Below the pieces are notes generated by a model. That model did not search any database. It had not been told where the DNA came from and saw nothing but the letters and a program-made list of their open reading frames with translations. Positions 1 through 11,626 of a stretch of 64,000 nt of DNA are shown piece by piece. The stretch spans positions 2,294,001 to 2,358,000 of the forward strand of contig JAPFFF010000012.1 in NCBI GenBank assembly GCA_039105265.1, given 5' to 3'. The position numbers and the translations under genes were made by a program. The first letter of the stretch is position 1; each line of letters opens with the position of its first letter. The stretch is from Tritrichomonas musculus. Its lineage: Eukaryota; Parabasalia; Tritrichomonadida; Tritrichomonadidae.

Positions 1-660
1 AATATTTACAAATAAAATATTTTTTTAAAAATGCTATTTTCTAGGTTTATATAACTCCTTTAAAGGTTAATTATTAGAATAAGAATGGACATAAAAATAT
101 TTAAATGATAATTAAAAATTATATTATATATTATAAAAAAGACAGAAAAAATCAAAAATGATTTCATTAATGGAAAAGTTTACAGTACTCGAATATTTAT
201 TAAGCTCATTTCAGCAAACAATATAAATATGTTGAAAAAATAAAATGGTTTATTATAAAAAGTCTTAGTTTTCTGGTGATTAAAAATAATTTATACTTAG
301 TAGTTATCAATTAATAAATAAAATATTAAATTATTTTAAAAAATGAAACGATTGAACTTCTATATTTTATAGGTTGGCGAGAAAATTCATTTGATATTTT
401 TTGAAGATGCTGAATTTCAAAATAAAATGTGAATAATTACAAAAAGCAAAGCATGCCGATGATTTTTAAATAAATTTTTTTTGTAAAGTAGCAATTAAAA
501 TTGATGTGTATTGAAATAACCATAGCACAACTGCATAGCTTCTTGCTAATAATTTTCTTTGAAGAAAATAAACTAAGATTTTCTTTCTGTCAAATGAAAT
601 AAGATTTTGATGTAAATTATTTTGAATGAATTTTAATCGTTATAATTGAATCGGTTTTAA
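1..660. other. AT-rich upstream region without a gene
   Basis: No open frame longer than a few dozen codons is visible on either strand. The stretch is A/T-rich with many short homopolymers and precedes the kinase-like gene. I see no clear match to the trichomonad initiator (TCAYTWYTCATTA) in the last 60 bases before the start codon at 661, so the promoter is not defined. Confidence 0.5.
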
Positions 661-2952
661 ATGTTCGAGAAATTAAAGTTACTAATTGGGGCTGGTCTTT
701 CATCAAACTATAAAACAGAAAAATTTGATTTCACAATTGGATGTTGGAAGGTTTATGATGCTGTTCATAAAAATACAAATAAACGTGTTTCATTGTGGAT
801 TCTCGATCATGAATTTCTTGATAAGCGTTTTCCAAACAAAGCAGACCAAACCCCATATATTAATGGTTATATTACGTGTATTAACAATTCACGAAAGCTT
901 GTGCATCCTCATCTTTTACGCATTCATGAAGCACAATTAGATTCATACTATTTAGAATTCACATCAGAACATGTTATTTCATGTTTAAAAACGCATGTTG
1001 GTAAGCTTGACAGCAATGATGCTTCATATATTGCTTTTCAACTACTTGATGCATTGTCATTTCTTCACAATACAACCAAAAAAGTGCATTTTGGTGTTTC
1101 AACATCATCTATTTTTTTAGATGAAAATTTTAATGCTAAACTTTTCAATTTTAACTGGTTGAGTGATATTGGAACTGATAATAACGTAAAGCCACCATTT
1201 TCTGAATATGACATAACGCCTGCTTATCCAAATATCAAATATACAGCCCCGGAAGTCATTTTGGGCAAGCCCTGTATGGCTCAAACTGATATTTTTTCTT
1301 TTGGAGCAGTGTTCTGTGAATTATTAACTGGTAAGCAACTCTTAGAAATTCAAAAAAAAGATGAATATAAAACGACTGAAAATCCAATTGCAAATATACA
1401 AGGAATGACAACAAACTTCTATCAATTATTATCTAATTGTCTCCAGCCTTCGCCTACACTACGACCTACGACTGTAGAATTATTGAAAGATCAATGTTTC
1501 AATACTGTTTCTGTTAAAATTCTCAGATACTTGGACATGATTGTTATCAAAGATCCAAAAGACAAGCTTGATTTTTTCAGAGGACTTCCAAAAGTCATTA
1601 ATAGTTTCTCGCAGCATCTTCTAGAAGTGAAAATCATACCGCTCTTAGTTGAAGAGTGTCGTGTTGACAAAAGATTTGCGCCTGTTTTACTCCCAACCAT
1701 TTTTCAGGCTGGGAAATATTTCAATATTGAAACATTTACTAACAAAATATTCAACAAAGTCGAATTTTTAATTCCAATTCAAGATCCTCCTGAGATTCTA
1801 ATTGCTTTTCTACAATATTCAGAACTTCTTCTTGAAAACACAGATGAAAGTATCCATGAACAGCATGTTATTCCGATTTTCAGTTCATCATTAAAATCAG
1901 AGAAAGAAATTGTTTTGAGAGAAGCAATCAAAAAGTTAAGAAGTAATTCACTTATCCCAAAAATTTCAATAAATGGGATTCAGAAAAGTATTCTTCCTCT
2001 TCTCATCAAAATATGTTCTAAGCAAGCTCTCTCAACTTCACTCATATCATCGTCAATCGAGTGTATCAAAATTTGTCTTCAAAGAGTTGACCATGATCTC
2101 TTTCTCAAATTCTTAATGCCAAAAATATATGATGTCTGGCTACAACGGCAAGATCCTCTTCTCGTTCCACCTCTAACTGATCTTCTACTTGCTTTAAAAG
2201 GTACAGAAACTCCAACGATGTCCTATGCAATGCCTTTAGGAGCAGAATTAGTCAGTAGCCAAATGTGCCATCCTTATTACGCTAAAATCGTAATATCGTG
2301 GATGTTAGCAGCTGTCACGAAGTATCAAACAGCTAAAAAGCTCGACCAGGTTGAAGATCCTCCCCAAAATTCGTCGATTTCAGAAGCATCTACTACCGTA
2401 TCCTCAACAATTGGGATATCTGAAGCGATGGAATTCTTTGATCCACTTGCTGAAGAACTACATATTACGCCAGCCCAACAGAATTTTGATTTTACTTTTA
2501 GCACTGGACAATTGAGCGGACCAACTAACTCTATTTCTTCTTCGTCAAATCAAAAGTCTTTTGATTTTAATTTTGATACAAATAAGTTGGTCTCAAATAC
2601 TATTTCTTCCGATACTGATATGAAGCCAAGCTTTGGGCAGAGACAGAATTCCAATTCTTTTTCTGCACAAAATAATTTTAATGATCTAGCTGGGCAAAGA
2701 AAACAGAGAACTATGCAACAACAACAAGCTCCTTTTAACCCAAATTTTGATTTTCAGCCACAGCAGCAAGCTCCCTTTAACCCAAATTTTGATTTTCAAC
2801 CACAACAGCAGCAACAAGCACCTTTTAATCCAGATTTTCCAAACCCTGTTTTTGCACCTGACTTTTCATCTTCACCATTTAATCAACAATTTCAATCGCA
2901 ATCTAATTCGTCATCAAAAGCATCTAAGAATGATTTAGCAGATTTATTTTAG
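661..2952 (+). CDS. SCYL2/CVAK104-like pseudokinase with clathrin-adaptor type tail
   Basis: A 763-residue host protein. Residues about 25-285 form a protein-kinase-like fold that is probably inactive. The position of the VAIK lysine reads SLWI (Trp46), the catalytic loop reads HFGVSTSSIF instead of HRD..N, and the DFG position reads FNFNW, while the APE motif (YTAPEV, about residue 195) is kept. Residues about 290-560 look like helical HEAT-type repeats, as in the Scy1-like family. The tail is rich in Ser, Asn and Gln, with three near-identical blocks APFNP(N/D)F from residue 690, several DPL, NDL and FxF peptides, and a C-terminal DLADLF. Such short motifs bind clathrin or AP-2 in SCYL2, which works at endosomes and the trans-Golgi. 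The function is inferred by family. The stop is followed by TAATAAATA, suitable for the trichomonad TAAA cleavage signal. It is the only clearly intact host gene here. Confidence 0.85.
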   Translation: MFEKLKLLIGAGLSSNYKTEKFDFTIGCWKVYDAVHKNTNKRVSLWILDHEFLDKRFPNKADQTPYINGYITCINNSRKLVHPHLLRIHEAQLDSYYLEFTSEHVISCLKTHVGKLDSNDASYIAFQLLDALSFLHNTTKKVHFGVSTSSIFLDENFNAKLFNFNWLSDIGTDNNVKPPFSEYDITPAYPNIKYTAPEVILGKPCMAQTDIFSFGAVFCELLTGKQLLEIQKKDEYKTTENPIANIQGMTTNFYQLLSNCLQPSPTLRPTTVELLKDQCFNTVSVKILRYLDMIVIKDPKDKLDFFRGLPKVINSFSQHLLEVKIIPLLVEECRVDKRFAPVLLPTIFQAGKYFNIETFTNKIFNKVEFLIPIQDPPEILIAFLQYSELLLENTDESIHEQHVIPIFSSSLKSEKEIVLREAIKKLRSNSLIPKISINGIQKSILPLLIKICSKQALSTSLISSSIECIKICLQRVDHDLFLKFLMPKIYDVWLQRQDPLLVPPLTDLLLALKGTETPTMSYAMPLGAELVSSQMCHPYYAKIVISWMLAAVTKYQTAKKLDQVEDPPQNSSISEASTTVSSTIGISEAMEFFDPLAEELHITPAQQNFDFTFSTGQLSGPTNSISSSSNQKSFDFNFDTNKLVSNTISSDTDMKPSFGQRQNSNSFSAQNNFNDLAGQRKQRTMQQQQAPFNPNFDFQPQQQAPFNPNFDFQPQQQQQAPFNPDFPNPVFAPDFSSSPFNQQFQSQSNSSSKASKNDLADLF

Positions 2953-5900
2953 ATATCTATTTTTTATTAATAAATATTTGTTGTTTTGTATTTTGAAAAG
3001 TGAAAGCAAAATTATCAAGTATTATTTCTTTTACGATTTGTTCAAATTTTAAATTCATATAAAAAATATTAATATTAATGAAATCCGCTCGGTGATACCG
3101 TAGTTGGTGAAGGTTGATGTCAGATCCACAGTTTCAGAAAAATTATATATGATTAAATGTTAATGAGTGTAAAAAAGTTCTAGCTGATTTTTTCTGAAGT
3201 ACGATACAAGGTCAATATTGACCTTAACTGTTGTGGGCGAAAAAGATAGAGCACTAAATATCTCCCTTTTTAATATAACAAAGGTTATTTTTGCATTATA
3301 TATAGGGTGGTCAAATATGCCCAAAATAATATTTTTTAAAAATCATGGGCCAAAATGTGGCCCAAGATGGGTTTAGTGTGGGCCAAAAATAATCAATAAA
3401 TATCACATATATTTATATATATATATATATAAATATATTAATATAATTATTGTTTTATATCTTTTTAAAAGTATTTTTTCTCTTACTTTAATAAATTGAA
3501 TGTGATAAAACTATATTTAATGATACATAATTTGATAGTATTTTTATCGTTTTCATCAGAAATATTGAGTATCCAAAAAATAAATATATCTTCCTAAAAG
3601 TTTTTAATATTAAATAAACTAACCTATTTTTATTATATATAATGGTCATAAATTTAATTTAAATAAATAAAACAATATAATAGTCATATATAAAATTTTG
3701 GCCCAACTAGGCTCAAGTTACCCTGTCAAATTTTCCTTTTTTAGAATTGCAATTCTAAAACTCTGAATAATTTGAATAAAAATAATTTTCCTCAGAAAAA
3801 AAAAAATTCTTTGAATATTTAGAAAAAGTGAATCTTTTTTTTTTCCCCTCACAATTTTTATAGATGGTTATATTTCATGCACGTTTAGAATTAAAATCAT
3901 CAATTATTTTTAAAAAATCAAAGCCTCTCTTATTTTTTACGAAAATTCCTCTGGAATATAATATCAACATATATAGATTTATTGTTTGGTACGTATTAGT
4001 TTGTTACAGCATCCGAATATTTTTTTAATTAATTTCAGTTATCTTCTTGTGATTTAGAGATAAAGCAATGATTCCTTATGCAAATATTCCTAAAATAATA
4101 TGATCTTTTGATTTGGTGAATAATAAAGCAAAAATACGATTTTTCTTTCAAAAAGTTTACGTGTATTTGTTTTAGATTTGATGATATCTTGATATGTGAT
4201 TAATAATATATTTTGATATTTTATATTTATTTTAATCATTATATGTAATTATTAAAAATTTAAGCTCGGAAAGTTATCCAAAATTTTAAAAGTTATCCCA
4301 AAGTTATCCCAAAATTTTTTCGTAGAAAAAGTGTTGAAATTATTTTAAAAAGCTAATAAAAAGTCAAAAAAGTAAAATTCTCGTGAAATTATAAAAATTT
4401 ATATTTTTTTTTTATTTACCTGAAAAAAATATTAATCCATTTCTATATTATGATTGGTAGTTACTGGCATCTATTATTTTTTTGAAATTTAAGTTTTTTT
4501 TTTTTTTTAATTTTTAATATTGTAAATACTTTTCATTTATGCAAATTCAGAATGAATTTCATCAGAATCATTTATATTTGCAACAGGATTCCAATTTTTT
4601 TATTTGATATGCGATTTTGGTTTCATATCACCATTAGTTTTTCAGAATTATGGTAAAAATAATTCAATTTTTGATATAAAATTTCAATTGCAGTTAAGTA
4701 TTTTATACAAAAATTTATTAAAATTGAATTTTTATATGAATATCTGGTCCTAAATTGAGAAAGCCTCAATAAAATGGCATCTTAATTTCAAATTTTCTTT
4801 GCTAAAAACTTTTGAATGCCTTTGAATTCGCTATTAAAGAATATAAGTTAATTATCCCATAAAATATATAGATTTATATGATATTAAATGCTATTATAAT
4901 TTTATATGTATTATACATTTCCTATATATCAAATAAATAATTTATATATTTAATGTGAGTTAAGATAAATTTATATTAATTAAAAAAATCAATTCGTTTA
5001 TAATTAAATTTAAAAAAAAATTTATTATTTAATTAATAAAAATATACGAAATTATCAGCATATTTTTGTCCAAATAAATCAAATTACAGTCATATTGTCG
5101 ATTTTATTGGCTTATTGTTTGGAAATACAATGCCATTTTCCAGTTTTTAATGTCAATTTCAGTTTTTTATTTAATAAACTCATCTGTTTCTTACCAAACG
5201 CATTTAATGATGCCATCAAAGTACATTTAATAATGATATAAAAGCGATCTTTTTATTAATTAAGGTTTTTATGTGTTCATATATTTTATACCAATTTTTT
5301 TGGTTTATTTTTTACAGCAAAACAATTTTTATCTCAAAAATTGAAGATCTTTTGAAAAAATAGTTCAGTTGCTTTTTTTTTTTAAATTTTTATTTTTCGA
5401 AAATTTTTATTATTTTTTCTCAAAACGACTGATTTGTGATGTATTATGCTTTTAACGCAATATTATAATAAAAATAAGCTTTTTTTTTTTAAAAAAAAAA
5501 AAAGTTATCCTAAGTTATCCTAAAAAGTGACAAAAAGTTCAAATTCCGAGCTTAAATTAAAAATATGAATAAGACAAAAAATTATTTTTTAATCATATAT
5601 CGATATATTTCAAGTATGATAAAAATAGTAAAATACAATATTTTTATATGCAGAGTATTATATTACCGAATGTTGAAAATGATTTGACTATTTAGGAGAT
5701 TAAATAAAATGGACACAAATGAAAACAAAAAGAAAATAATTTCAATGATATTGTGCGATGATAGAAAAAGTTAAAATTTTTGATTAAGATGAAATACCGA
5801 TATCCATTGATATTATCTCAATTATAGTTTATGTATTTATTAATTAAAATATAGATAATGTTTTTGATTGTAGATAATGTTATATATTTAAGAAATAATT

Positions 5901-6249
5901 GAAAATTAATAAAATATCGAAAATTAAAATCTGACTTCATTTTGTTTTTGGTTTTCAAGAGTCGAAAAACATATTTTTAACATTTAATTCATACTTATGT
6001 TAAAAAAATTCTCACTCGTTCACAGACCCGCCGGCCGATGCTGAATGCATCTCAACATCGGTCGACGATCGACAAAGTAACTCGGCCAGAAAAATGTTTT
6101 ATCACTCATTACACATCACATGAAAATTAAAAACGCAATCAAAATTAATAACTTAACAAGATACTTTTGAATTTTATATGGCCAATTAACAAATCAATTA
6201 TATTTTGAAAAAAAGAAAATTACTTTTTTTTTTTTTTCAAATTATCTCT
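2953..6249. other. Long AT-rich intergenic region
   Basis: No supportable gene lies here. Visible structure includes a (TA)n run near 3411-3430, repeated GGCCCAA/GGGCCAAA words at 3340-3390 and about 3700, a region bounded by a 15-bp inverted repeat (4257-4271 and 5544-5558) with repeated AAGTTATCC words inside its ends, and two islands richer in G and C (about 3085-3245 and 6020-6095). The second island holds a CCGATG...CATCGG stem. Confidence 0.5.
4257..5558. repeat. Possible small non-coding transposon with 15-bp inverted ends
   Basis: AATTTAAGCTCGGAA at 4257-4271 recurs as its exact reverse complement at 5544-5558. Just inside the left end AAGTTATCC occurs three times (4270-4312). Just inside the right end it occurs twice more in the same orientation (about 5503-5523). 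The 1.3 kb between has no coding frame. This could be a MITE-like element or a coincidence. The target duplication cannot be told apart from the A/T-rich flanks. Confidence 0.3.
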
Positions 6250-6530
6250 ATGTCTGTTCAAGAAATACTTGATCTTTTATCAGATTGACTGAAGACGAAT
6301 ATGCTTATATTACCCAAATGAAAATTGTTAATCCCAAAATTTCATTTCGTGATTTAACACCTTCTCTTCACAAAAAATTTCGTGACCACCTTTTCAAATA
6401 TTCTGCGCCAGAGTTATCAGTCCTGTACTATTCCTACATGGAAAATTATTATAAGCCTCTTACGGAAGTTTGCCAGTATCAATCCTCTGAAGATGGAAAA
6501 CAGACCATTGAATTTTTAATTTACCATTAA
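6250..6530 (+). pseudogene. Small broken ORF of unknown family
   Basis: An ATG at 6250 opens a short frame (MSVQEILDLL) that is continued by an 81-codon frame starting LTEDEYAYITQMKIVNPKIS after a shift near 6283. Codon structure and amino-acid mix look like real protein (ITQMKIVNPKISFRDLTPSL, FKYSAPELSVLYYSYMENYY). I do not recognise the family. It may be the head of a DNA-transposon protein or of a host gene. The single shift and the short length argue for a decayed copy. Confidence 0.35.
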
Positions 6531-6565
6531 ATGCCTAAATCAAAATACATGCTGAATATGATTAT

Positions 6566-8041
6566 CTAATAATAACGACTTAAGGGAGGACCTTGATCAC
6601 TTTCAAATGTGTATTGTTTTAAATCAATTTGAAAAAGATTTTGAAATGCGTTGAAATGATTTTGGTATATCTCGACATTTTTTGAAAAACCATAAGACAA
6701 GAAAAGTGGCAAGCCGCTATTCATCGAACTTGTCATTAGATACTGGTGACATAGTAAGGAAGGACACGCCATGTCGTGACCAACAAAAGGCCATTAATAA
6801 TTTCTGAATTATCTGTTTAAATTGTATTTTAAAATGGCAGAATAAAAATTCCACCTATAACGTAGTATTTTTCGTCTTGATATGAAATTTTAGCTAATCT
6901 TTTTTTATCGGTGACTTTTAAATAATAAAATGTTAAAATCCATTTAATTTTTTTTAATAATTCTAAAGAATTATTTTTTTTCTTTTTTTGTTGGTATGAA
7001 TTCTTTGATGAATTCTCTAATTGAAAATGTATCATCATTTATCGGGAGTTCTGATAATTGTATTTTTTTTGCAGAAATATTTGAAAAATCTTGTTGAATA
7101 CAAAAAAACCAAAGGTTTGTGTAAAAATAAATAACGCGTTCCATCATTTGGATTTTGTATGTAATAATTAAAAAAATAGGTTTTTGAAATTTTGGATTTT
7201 TTCTAATTCTATCCCATCTCGCCAAAAAAGAATGATAAAAAGATTCATGCTCAGTAAAATAAAGTCTAATAAAGTCAATATTTGCATGAACACTTATTCT
7301 ACAACCAATTTGATTAAAAAAATATGGTTAAATTTCTAGATCCTGTTTGCTGGAATAATCAGGGCATATCTGATGGTACAAAGCCAGCACTTAAATTTCT
7401 AGTATTTTTTCAGCATATGAAAATTTGGAATTTGATTAACATTTGTGTATTTTTTCGAGTATGTTTTCTCTGAAATTAGCAATCTGTTTTGGTCTGCAGT
7501 GAGCTCTTCATTAGATGAGTTAATTTGATATCTTCTCTGTCTGGGAATTCGTACATTTGATGGATATACATATTTATTATTAACGGCAATGCCTTTGTCG
7601 AGTTGATGAATTCCTGTAGCTTTAAACACATTTTGAAGGATTAGTTGAGGAACAATTCGCCATGATTTGCACATTGAATATATTGTAATATATCTTGCTT
7701 TTGCAGCTTTTGTGGGTAATGTATTAACAAAATCATTTAGTTCTTTGTTTATTTTGGATGTTGTGATTCTGTTCTTTAAAGTTGAAAGGGGAACTTTATC
7801 TGCTTAATATTGCTTTGATTCATTATTTGGGATTTAAAGAAACAATCTAAGTTTTTTAATTCATCAAGTAAAGATTGTAATCCATGAATTTTAATAAACA
7901 GATCCATTTTGGAACCAGCTGCATTAAATGGAAAGATTCTGGTAATATGCTGTTCTTCAGCAGGTTTTGATGATAAAGAAATATCAGAGATTGATGAAAC
8001 AAGAACTTTGAACTATTGGGATTCTGTACTGGAAGTTTCAT
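6566..8041 (-). pseudogene. Decayed DNA-transposon-like coding remains
   Basis: Several minus-strand frames in the same direction give protein-like text broken by shifts and stops. One at about 7399-7780 reads SKINKELNDFVNTLPTKAAK followed by CKSWRIVPQLILQNVFKATG, which resembles the C-terminal part of pogo/DDE-type transposases. Downstream, 6566-6772 reads GLPLFLSYGFSKNVEIYQNH...DLKQYTFESDQGPPL, reminiscent of the MULE transposase core that ends in an S-D-x-G peptide. Whether this is one element or two superposed ones is not clear from the sequence. No inverted ends were found. The family call is tentative. Confidence 0.35.
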
Positions 8042-8634
8042 ATGCGTTCCATATCAAATGCGGAACTCTGCCAAAATAATGATCTAATTGAACTTATATT
8101 ACAATGTTTTCGGCGCGCTTCTTCAAGGCTTTGAGAGGTTTTTTATTATAATGCCATTTCTCTGGCATACCCAATGTGTCAACGTCATAAGGGAGTTTCC
8201 CCGATTGAATGCAATTCAATTTTTTAAATTGATGGATTTTATCTCTCAAAAAATTTGTATTCATCTAATACAAAATATAAAAAATAAATTTCTGTATTCT
8301 AGTAAACATAAATATTTATATAAATTTAAATATATTTTTTAGATGTATTTATAATTTTATCAAAATATAATAATAATCTTATTATTTTATTGATATAAAG
8401 TTCTTTTTGATATCAATATGAATAAAAAACAATTGTATATTTATATTGATGAATATTGAACTATTATTAAAATAAACAAAAATATGCTTTAAAATATATA
8501 TTATTATTTATAATTATAATTTATATAAGTAAATTAAAATTTGCTATTTTGAGATAAAATTGTATGTTTCATAATTAATTGAATTATTTATCGATAGAAG
8601 AACGTTTATTTAAGATAAACTAAAGAAGTAAAAA

Positions 8635-8702
8635 ACCTAATGAAGCACCAGTCGAGCTAGAAGATACAGAATCAACCAAAGAATTAGAAGAACCAGAATG
8701 AA
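8635..8702 (+). pseudogene. Acidic C-terminal gene fragment
   Basis: A short plus-strand frame reads KPNEAPVELEDTESTKELEE and then PE and a stop. The acidic, low-complexity text looks like the tail of a host protein. There is no start and nothing upstream matches. It lies inside the TIR element and may be captured sequence. Low confidence. Confidence 0.25.
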
Positions 8703-8767
8703 TTTAGATTACTGATGGGCCAGAAGGAGCCGAGTTAGTAATATACGGTAGGCCAATCCTTGAATCC

Positions 8768-8914
8768 GAAGATCACTGATAAAAGGAAGGACCCGAAGAT
8801 CACTGATAAAGGGAAGGACTCGAAGATCACTGATAAAGGGAAGGACTCGAAGATCACTGATAAAGGGAAGGACTCGAAGATCACTGATAAAGGGAAGATC
8901 ACTGATAAAGGGAA
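8768..8914. repeat. 27-bp minisatellite
   Basis: Unit GAAGATCACTGATAAAGGGA plus AGGACTC, four full copies from 8768 (8768, 8795, 8822, 8849), then a copy cut short and a last partial copy ending at about 8914. Because 27 is divisible by three it stays open in several frames and produces artificial repeat peptides on both strands. It lies inside the 8170-10046 element. Confidence 0.9.
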
Positions 8915-8915
8915 T

Positions 8916-9125
8916 GAATTTATAACCACGCTGATGATTGCATCCGATCTTATTTATTAACTGAAAAACAGATTTTAATTGATATATATCCTTATTCATA
9001 TTTTGTTCTGTGACTGTTTCAACAAAAACTTCATAATTTTCTTCAATATTGATTTCATCTTCAAGAAATTCAATAAGAATTTGCTGAATTCTTTTCATTT
9101 TTTCAACAAAATCATCAATATTCAT
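8916..9125 (-). pseudogene. Head of a DUF3447/ankyrin-type trichomonad gene
   Basis: Starting at the ATG at 9125, the frame reads MNIDDFVEKMKRIQQILIEF then LEDEINIEENYE and KSVFQLINKIGCNHQRG. In trichomonads this pattern (helical segment, acidic EENYE, then a (F/L)xxLIxKIxxNHxR box) starts members of the large ankyrin-repeat/DUF3447 gene family. After about 65 residues it runs into the 27-bp repeat, and no ankyrin repeats follow. I judge it a severed gene head carried by the transposon. The family is from memory of the group, not from a search. Confidence 0.45.
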
Positions 9126-10128
9126 TCTATTCTTTAAAATGGTTTTATATTTACAAATATTTATATGAGTTCTCACAAAAAGTTGAATAACAAATATTTT
9201 CGAAAAAAAATAATATCTTATTGAATAACATATTTCTAAGTTATATGTATAAAAAAAATAATTATTTAAGCCTAATTATATTTAAAAATATCATTTTTAT
9301 TATTATATAACAAACTCAAGATTATATCAAATAATTAATCATTTGAAGAGATTTTTCTAACCTAAATAGATAATACAACAATGTAATTCTTTATATTGTG
9401 TAGATGCATCATTACATATTTTTATCTAGCATTATTGCATTTTTGAGGAAATACTTGAAATGATTTACCAAAACAAAAACTGAATTTTTGGTTTTCTTCC
9501 AATATCAATTTGTTATCTTATGCTGATTAGCATTTAATGATTTGAATTTATCAAACGTGAAAAATGATGGAGAAATGTTGGCTAATATTTAGCAATTTCA
9601 ATGAGATAAAAAAGTAAATCACAAATTTGATGCTTTATATCAAAACAATACACTTATAAAAACAATTTTTAATAGCAAAGTGTAGTTTTATTCTTAGAGG
9701 ACATAAGTGATATTTGATCATTTATCAAAAAAGTTTTTTAGTAAAAAAAAGTTTTCAGTGAGAATAGTTGGTCTCAACATGAATATACCAAATCCACAAA
9801 AATCTTTTTGACATTTTGCAAAATGATTGAAAAAAAAAACAATTTTTCTTCATATTTCACAAATTTTTTCTACTTCTTTCAAAAATATTGAGAGGGAAAA
9901 ATTAATCGTTATTCAAAATTATTCAAATTTGAATTCAACAGAAATATTTAAATGAATTTATTATTTTTACATATAGAAATATTGTGAAGAACGATCAGAT
10001 TTATTATTCAATCGGGGAAACTCCCTTATGACGTTGACACATTGGGTATGTTGTAAAGAAAAGATGAAGAAGGCGGATATGGCACTAAAGATTGAATGAC
10101 TCTATTTATGCTTTTGGTTTTTTTAATC

Positions 10129-10287
10129 CTAATTAATAATCTTCGATAATTGAATAGCTCTTTGATAACTTTTCTCTTTAAAATCATAGCAGTAATGATA
10201 AGCTGTTATAGTTTTCATACAATCTAAATCGATTAAAACATTGCATATATCAAATTGAAATTGAAGATTATCAGAATCAGAAAGATA
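10129..10287 (-). pseudogene. Short coding fragment, unknown family
   Basis: A 52-codon frame between stops reads YLSDSDNLQFQFDICNVLID then LDCMKTITAYHYCYDFKEKS and ends IQLSKIIN. It has good protein character (helical, mixed polar) but no start codon near its beginning. It is probably the tail of a decayed host gene. I cannot name the family. Confidence 0.3.
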
Positions 10288-10297
10288 TTAAGGGTGA

Positions 10298-10546
10298 CCT
10301 CCTTGCGATTGTCCAGGAGTCCTAAAAGTTTCTACCAAAGTCAATGTTGCAACAAACGAAAGTGATGTTGAACGTCTCAATAGTAGGCCTAAATTTTTAG
10401 TTCATGATAGAATGACAAAGATAAATATCAAAAACTTATTGGCAAGATTACGAACAAGATCATTGGAAATCACGAAAAAATCATACGCTCAGATGAGAAA
10501 AACTTCAATTTATATTAAATGTCCGAAATGTATAAAATATACATGA
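10298..10546 (+). pseudogene. Short coding fragment, unknown family
   Basis: An 82-codon frame between stops contains STKVNVATNESDVERLNSRP and LLARLRTRSLEITKKSYAQM. It looks protein-like and is out of place in this AT-rich spacer, but it has no start codon at its head and no recognisable motif. It begins just after an AAGGGTGACC word similar to words seen at 12.3 and 14.5 kb. Confidence 0.3.
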
Positions 10547-10766
10547 ATGTGGAAAAAATACAATTCAAGGATTTGATGTAAATTTTGAAGAATTTGAAGG
10601 ATATATTTTTAAAATATTAAATAAAAATAAATATTAAATATATATATACTGATAAATATAATATTTATTGCATATATTCCAATGTAATTCAATTTATTAT
10701 TTTTTTAAATTATCTTTCAAAATAAAAATTTTTGAATACTAAATGATAATATTTTAAATAAGTATA

Positions 10767-11539
10767 CAGCTGTTTCGGAAATAGATTAGAATTTTTTGGA
10801 AATAAAATAGTAACCGTTTTATTTTTTTGGAAATTAAATATTTTTTTTTGGAAATAAAATAGGAACGATCATTTTATATTCAATTTTATCATACTTAAAA
10901 ACAGAATTAAAAGATAGATTAAAGAAATTTTATGGCGTTTTACACATTATTATGTTAATATATACACGAGTTTTGTTTTTAACTGTTCAATATGAAACAT
11001 AGAGTATGTTATTGTGTTTTTAATATGATATTACAAAAATATTGTTTTCATCCCAAATTACTCAATAAAATCTTCAATTTATTGACAATTATGCATTTTT
11101 TATGATTTTTAAAATGAAAATTGATGATGATGTATATTTTGAAAAAACTCTTGCATTAATGAAAAAATCACTTTATTTATGATTATTAGTGATTATTATA
11201 TCGAATTTGAAAAGAAATTTTCTTTTTATTTTATCCAGGATATAATTTAAAAAAGATATTATGTAATCGGTGAAATATCAATTATAAAGTATCTTTTTAA
11301 TAACATCTGTCAAAATATATTAAATTGGCAAAAGATTGTTCAGATGTAATTAATATTTGCTTCTGATTTAAATGTTTTTCATCAACAAAAATACTCGAAA
11401 TTGAATGCAAAATAATCGTTCACTATTTTATTTCCAAAAAAAAATATTTTATTTCCAAAAATATTTTAGCGGTTTTATAAATCATTCAAATCATGCTATT
11501 TTATTTCCAAAAAATTCTAATCTATTTCCGAAACAGCTG
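10767..11539. mobile_element. 773-bp non-autonomous DNA transposon with TA duplication
   Basis: The ends are inverted copies over about 44 bp, starting CAGCTGTTTCGGAAATAGAT, flanked by TA at 10765-10766 and 11540-11541. Subterminal words GGAAATAAAATA recur at both ends in inverted orientation. No transposase frame lies inside. This is a MITE-type derivative of a TA-targeting family. Confidence 0.7.
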
Positions 11540-11626
11540 TATTTTAATATAAATCAAGTATTATTCTTTTTATTTTTTATTATAAAATATATATAATAAA
11601 ATAATATTTAAAAATCATATAAATTA

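Larger units (their letters stand above)
8170..10046. mobile_element. DNA transposon with 41-bp perfect TIRs, carrying gene pieces
   Basis: The ends are exact inverted copies over 41 bp, starting CCCAATGTGTCAACGTCATA (8170-8210 and 10006-10046), and are flanked by TA on both sides (8168-8169 and 10047-10048). The TA duplication fits the Tc1/mariner/pogo superfamily. The 1877-bp element encodes no transposase. Instead it holds a minus-strand head of a trichomonad ankyrin-type gene, a 27-bp tandem repeat and a plus-strand acidic tail fragment. That content looks like a non-autonomous element that has picked up host sequence. The perfect TIRs suggest recent movement. Confidence 0.7.

Noticed and set aside
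6829-7225. Two overlapping minus-strand frames rich in Lys and Phe
   Set aside because: They overlap each other in different frames and contain homopolymer runs. At best they are pieces of the decayed transposon already listed.
8760-8960. Repeat protein of units KITDKGKDS on the plus strand
   Set aside because: Produced by the 27-bp minisatellite, which is open in several frames on both strands. No independent coding signal.
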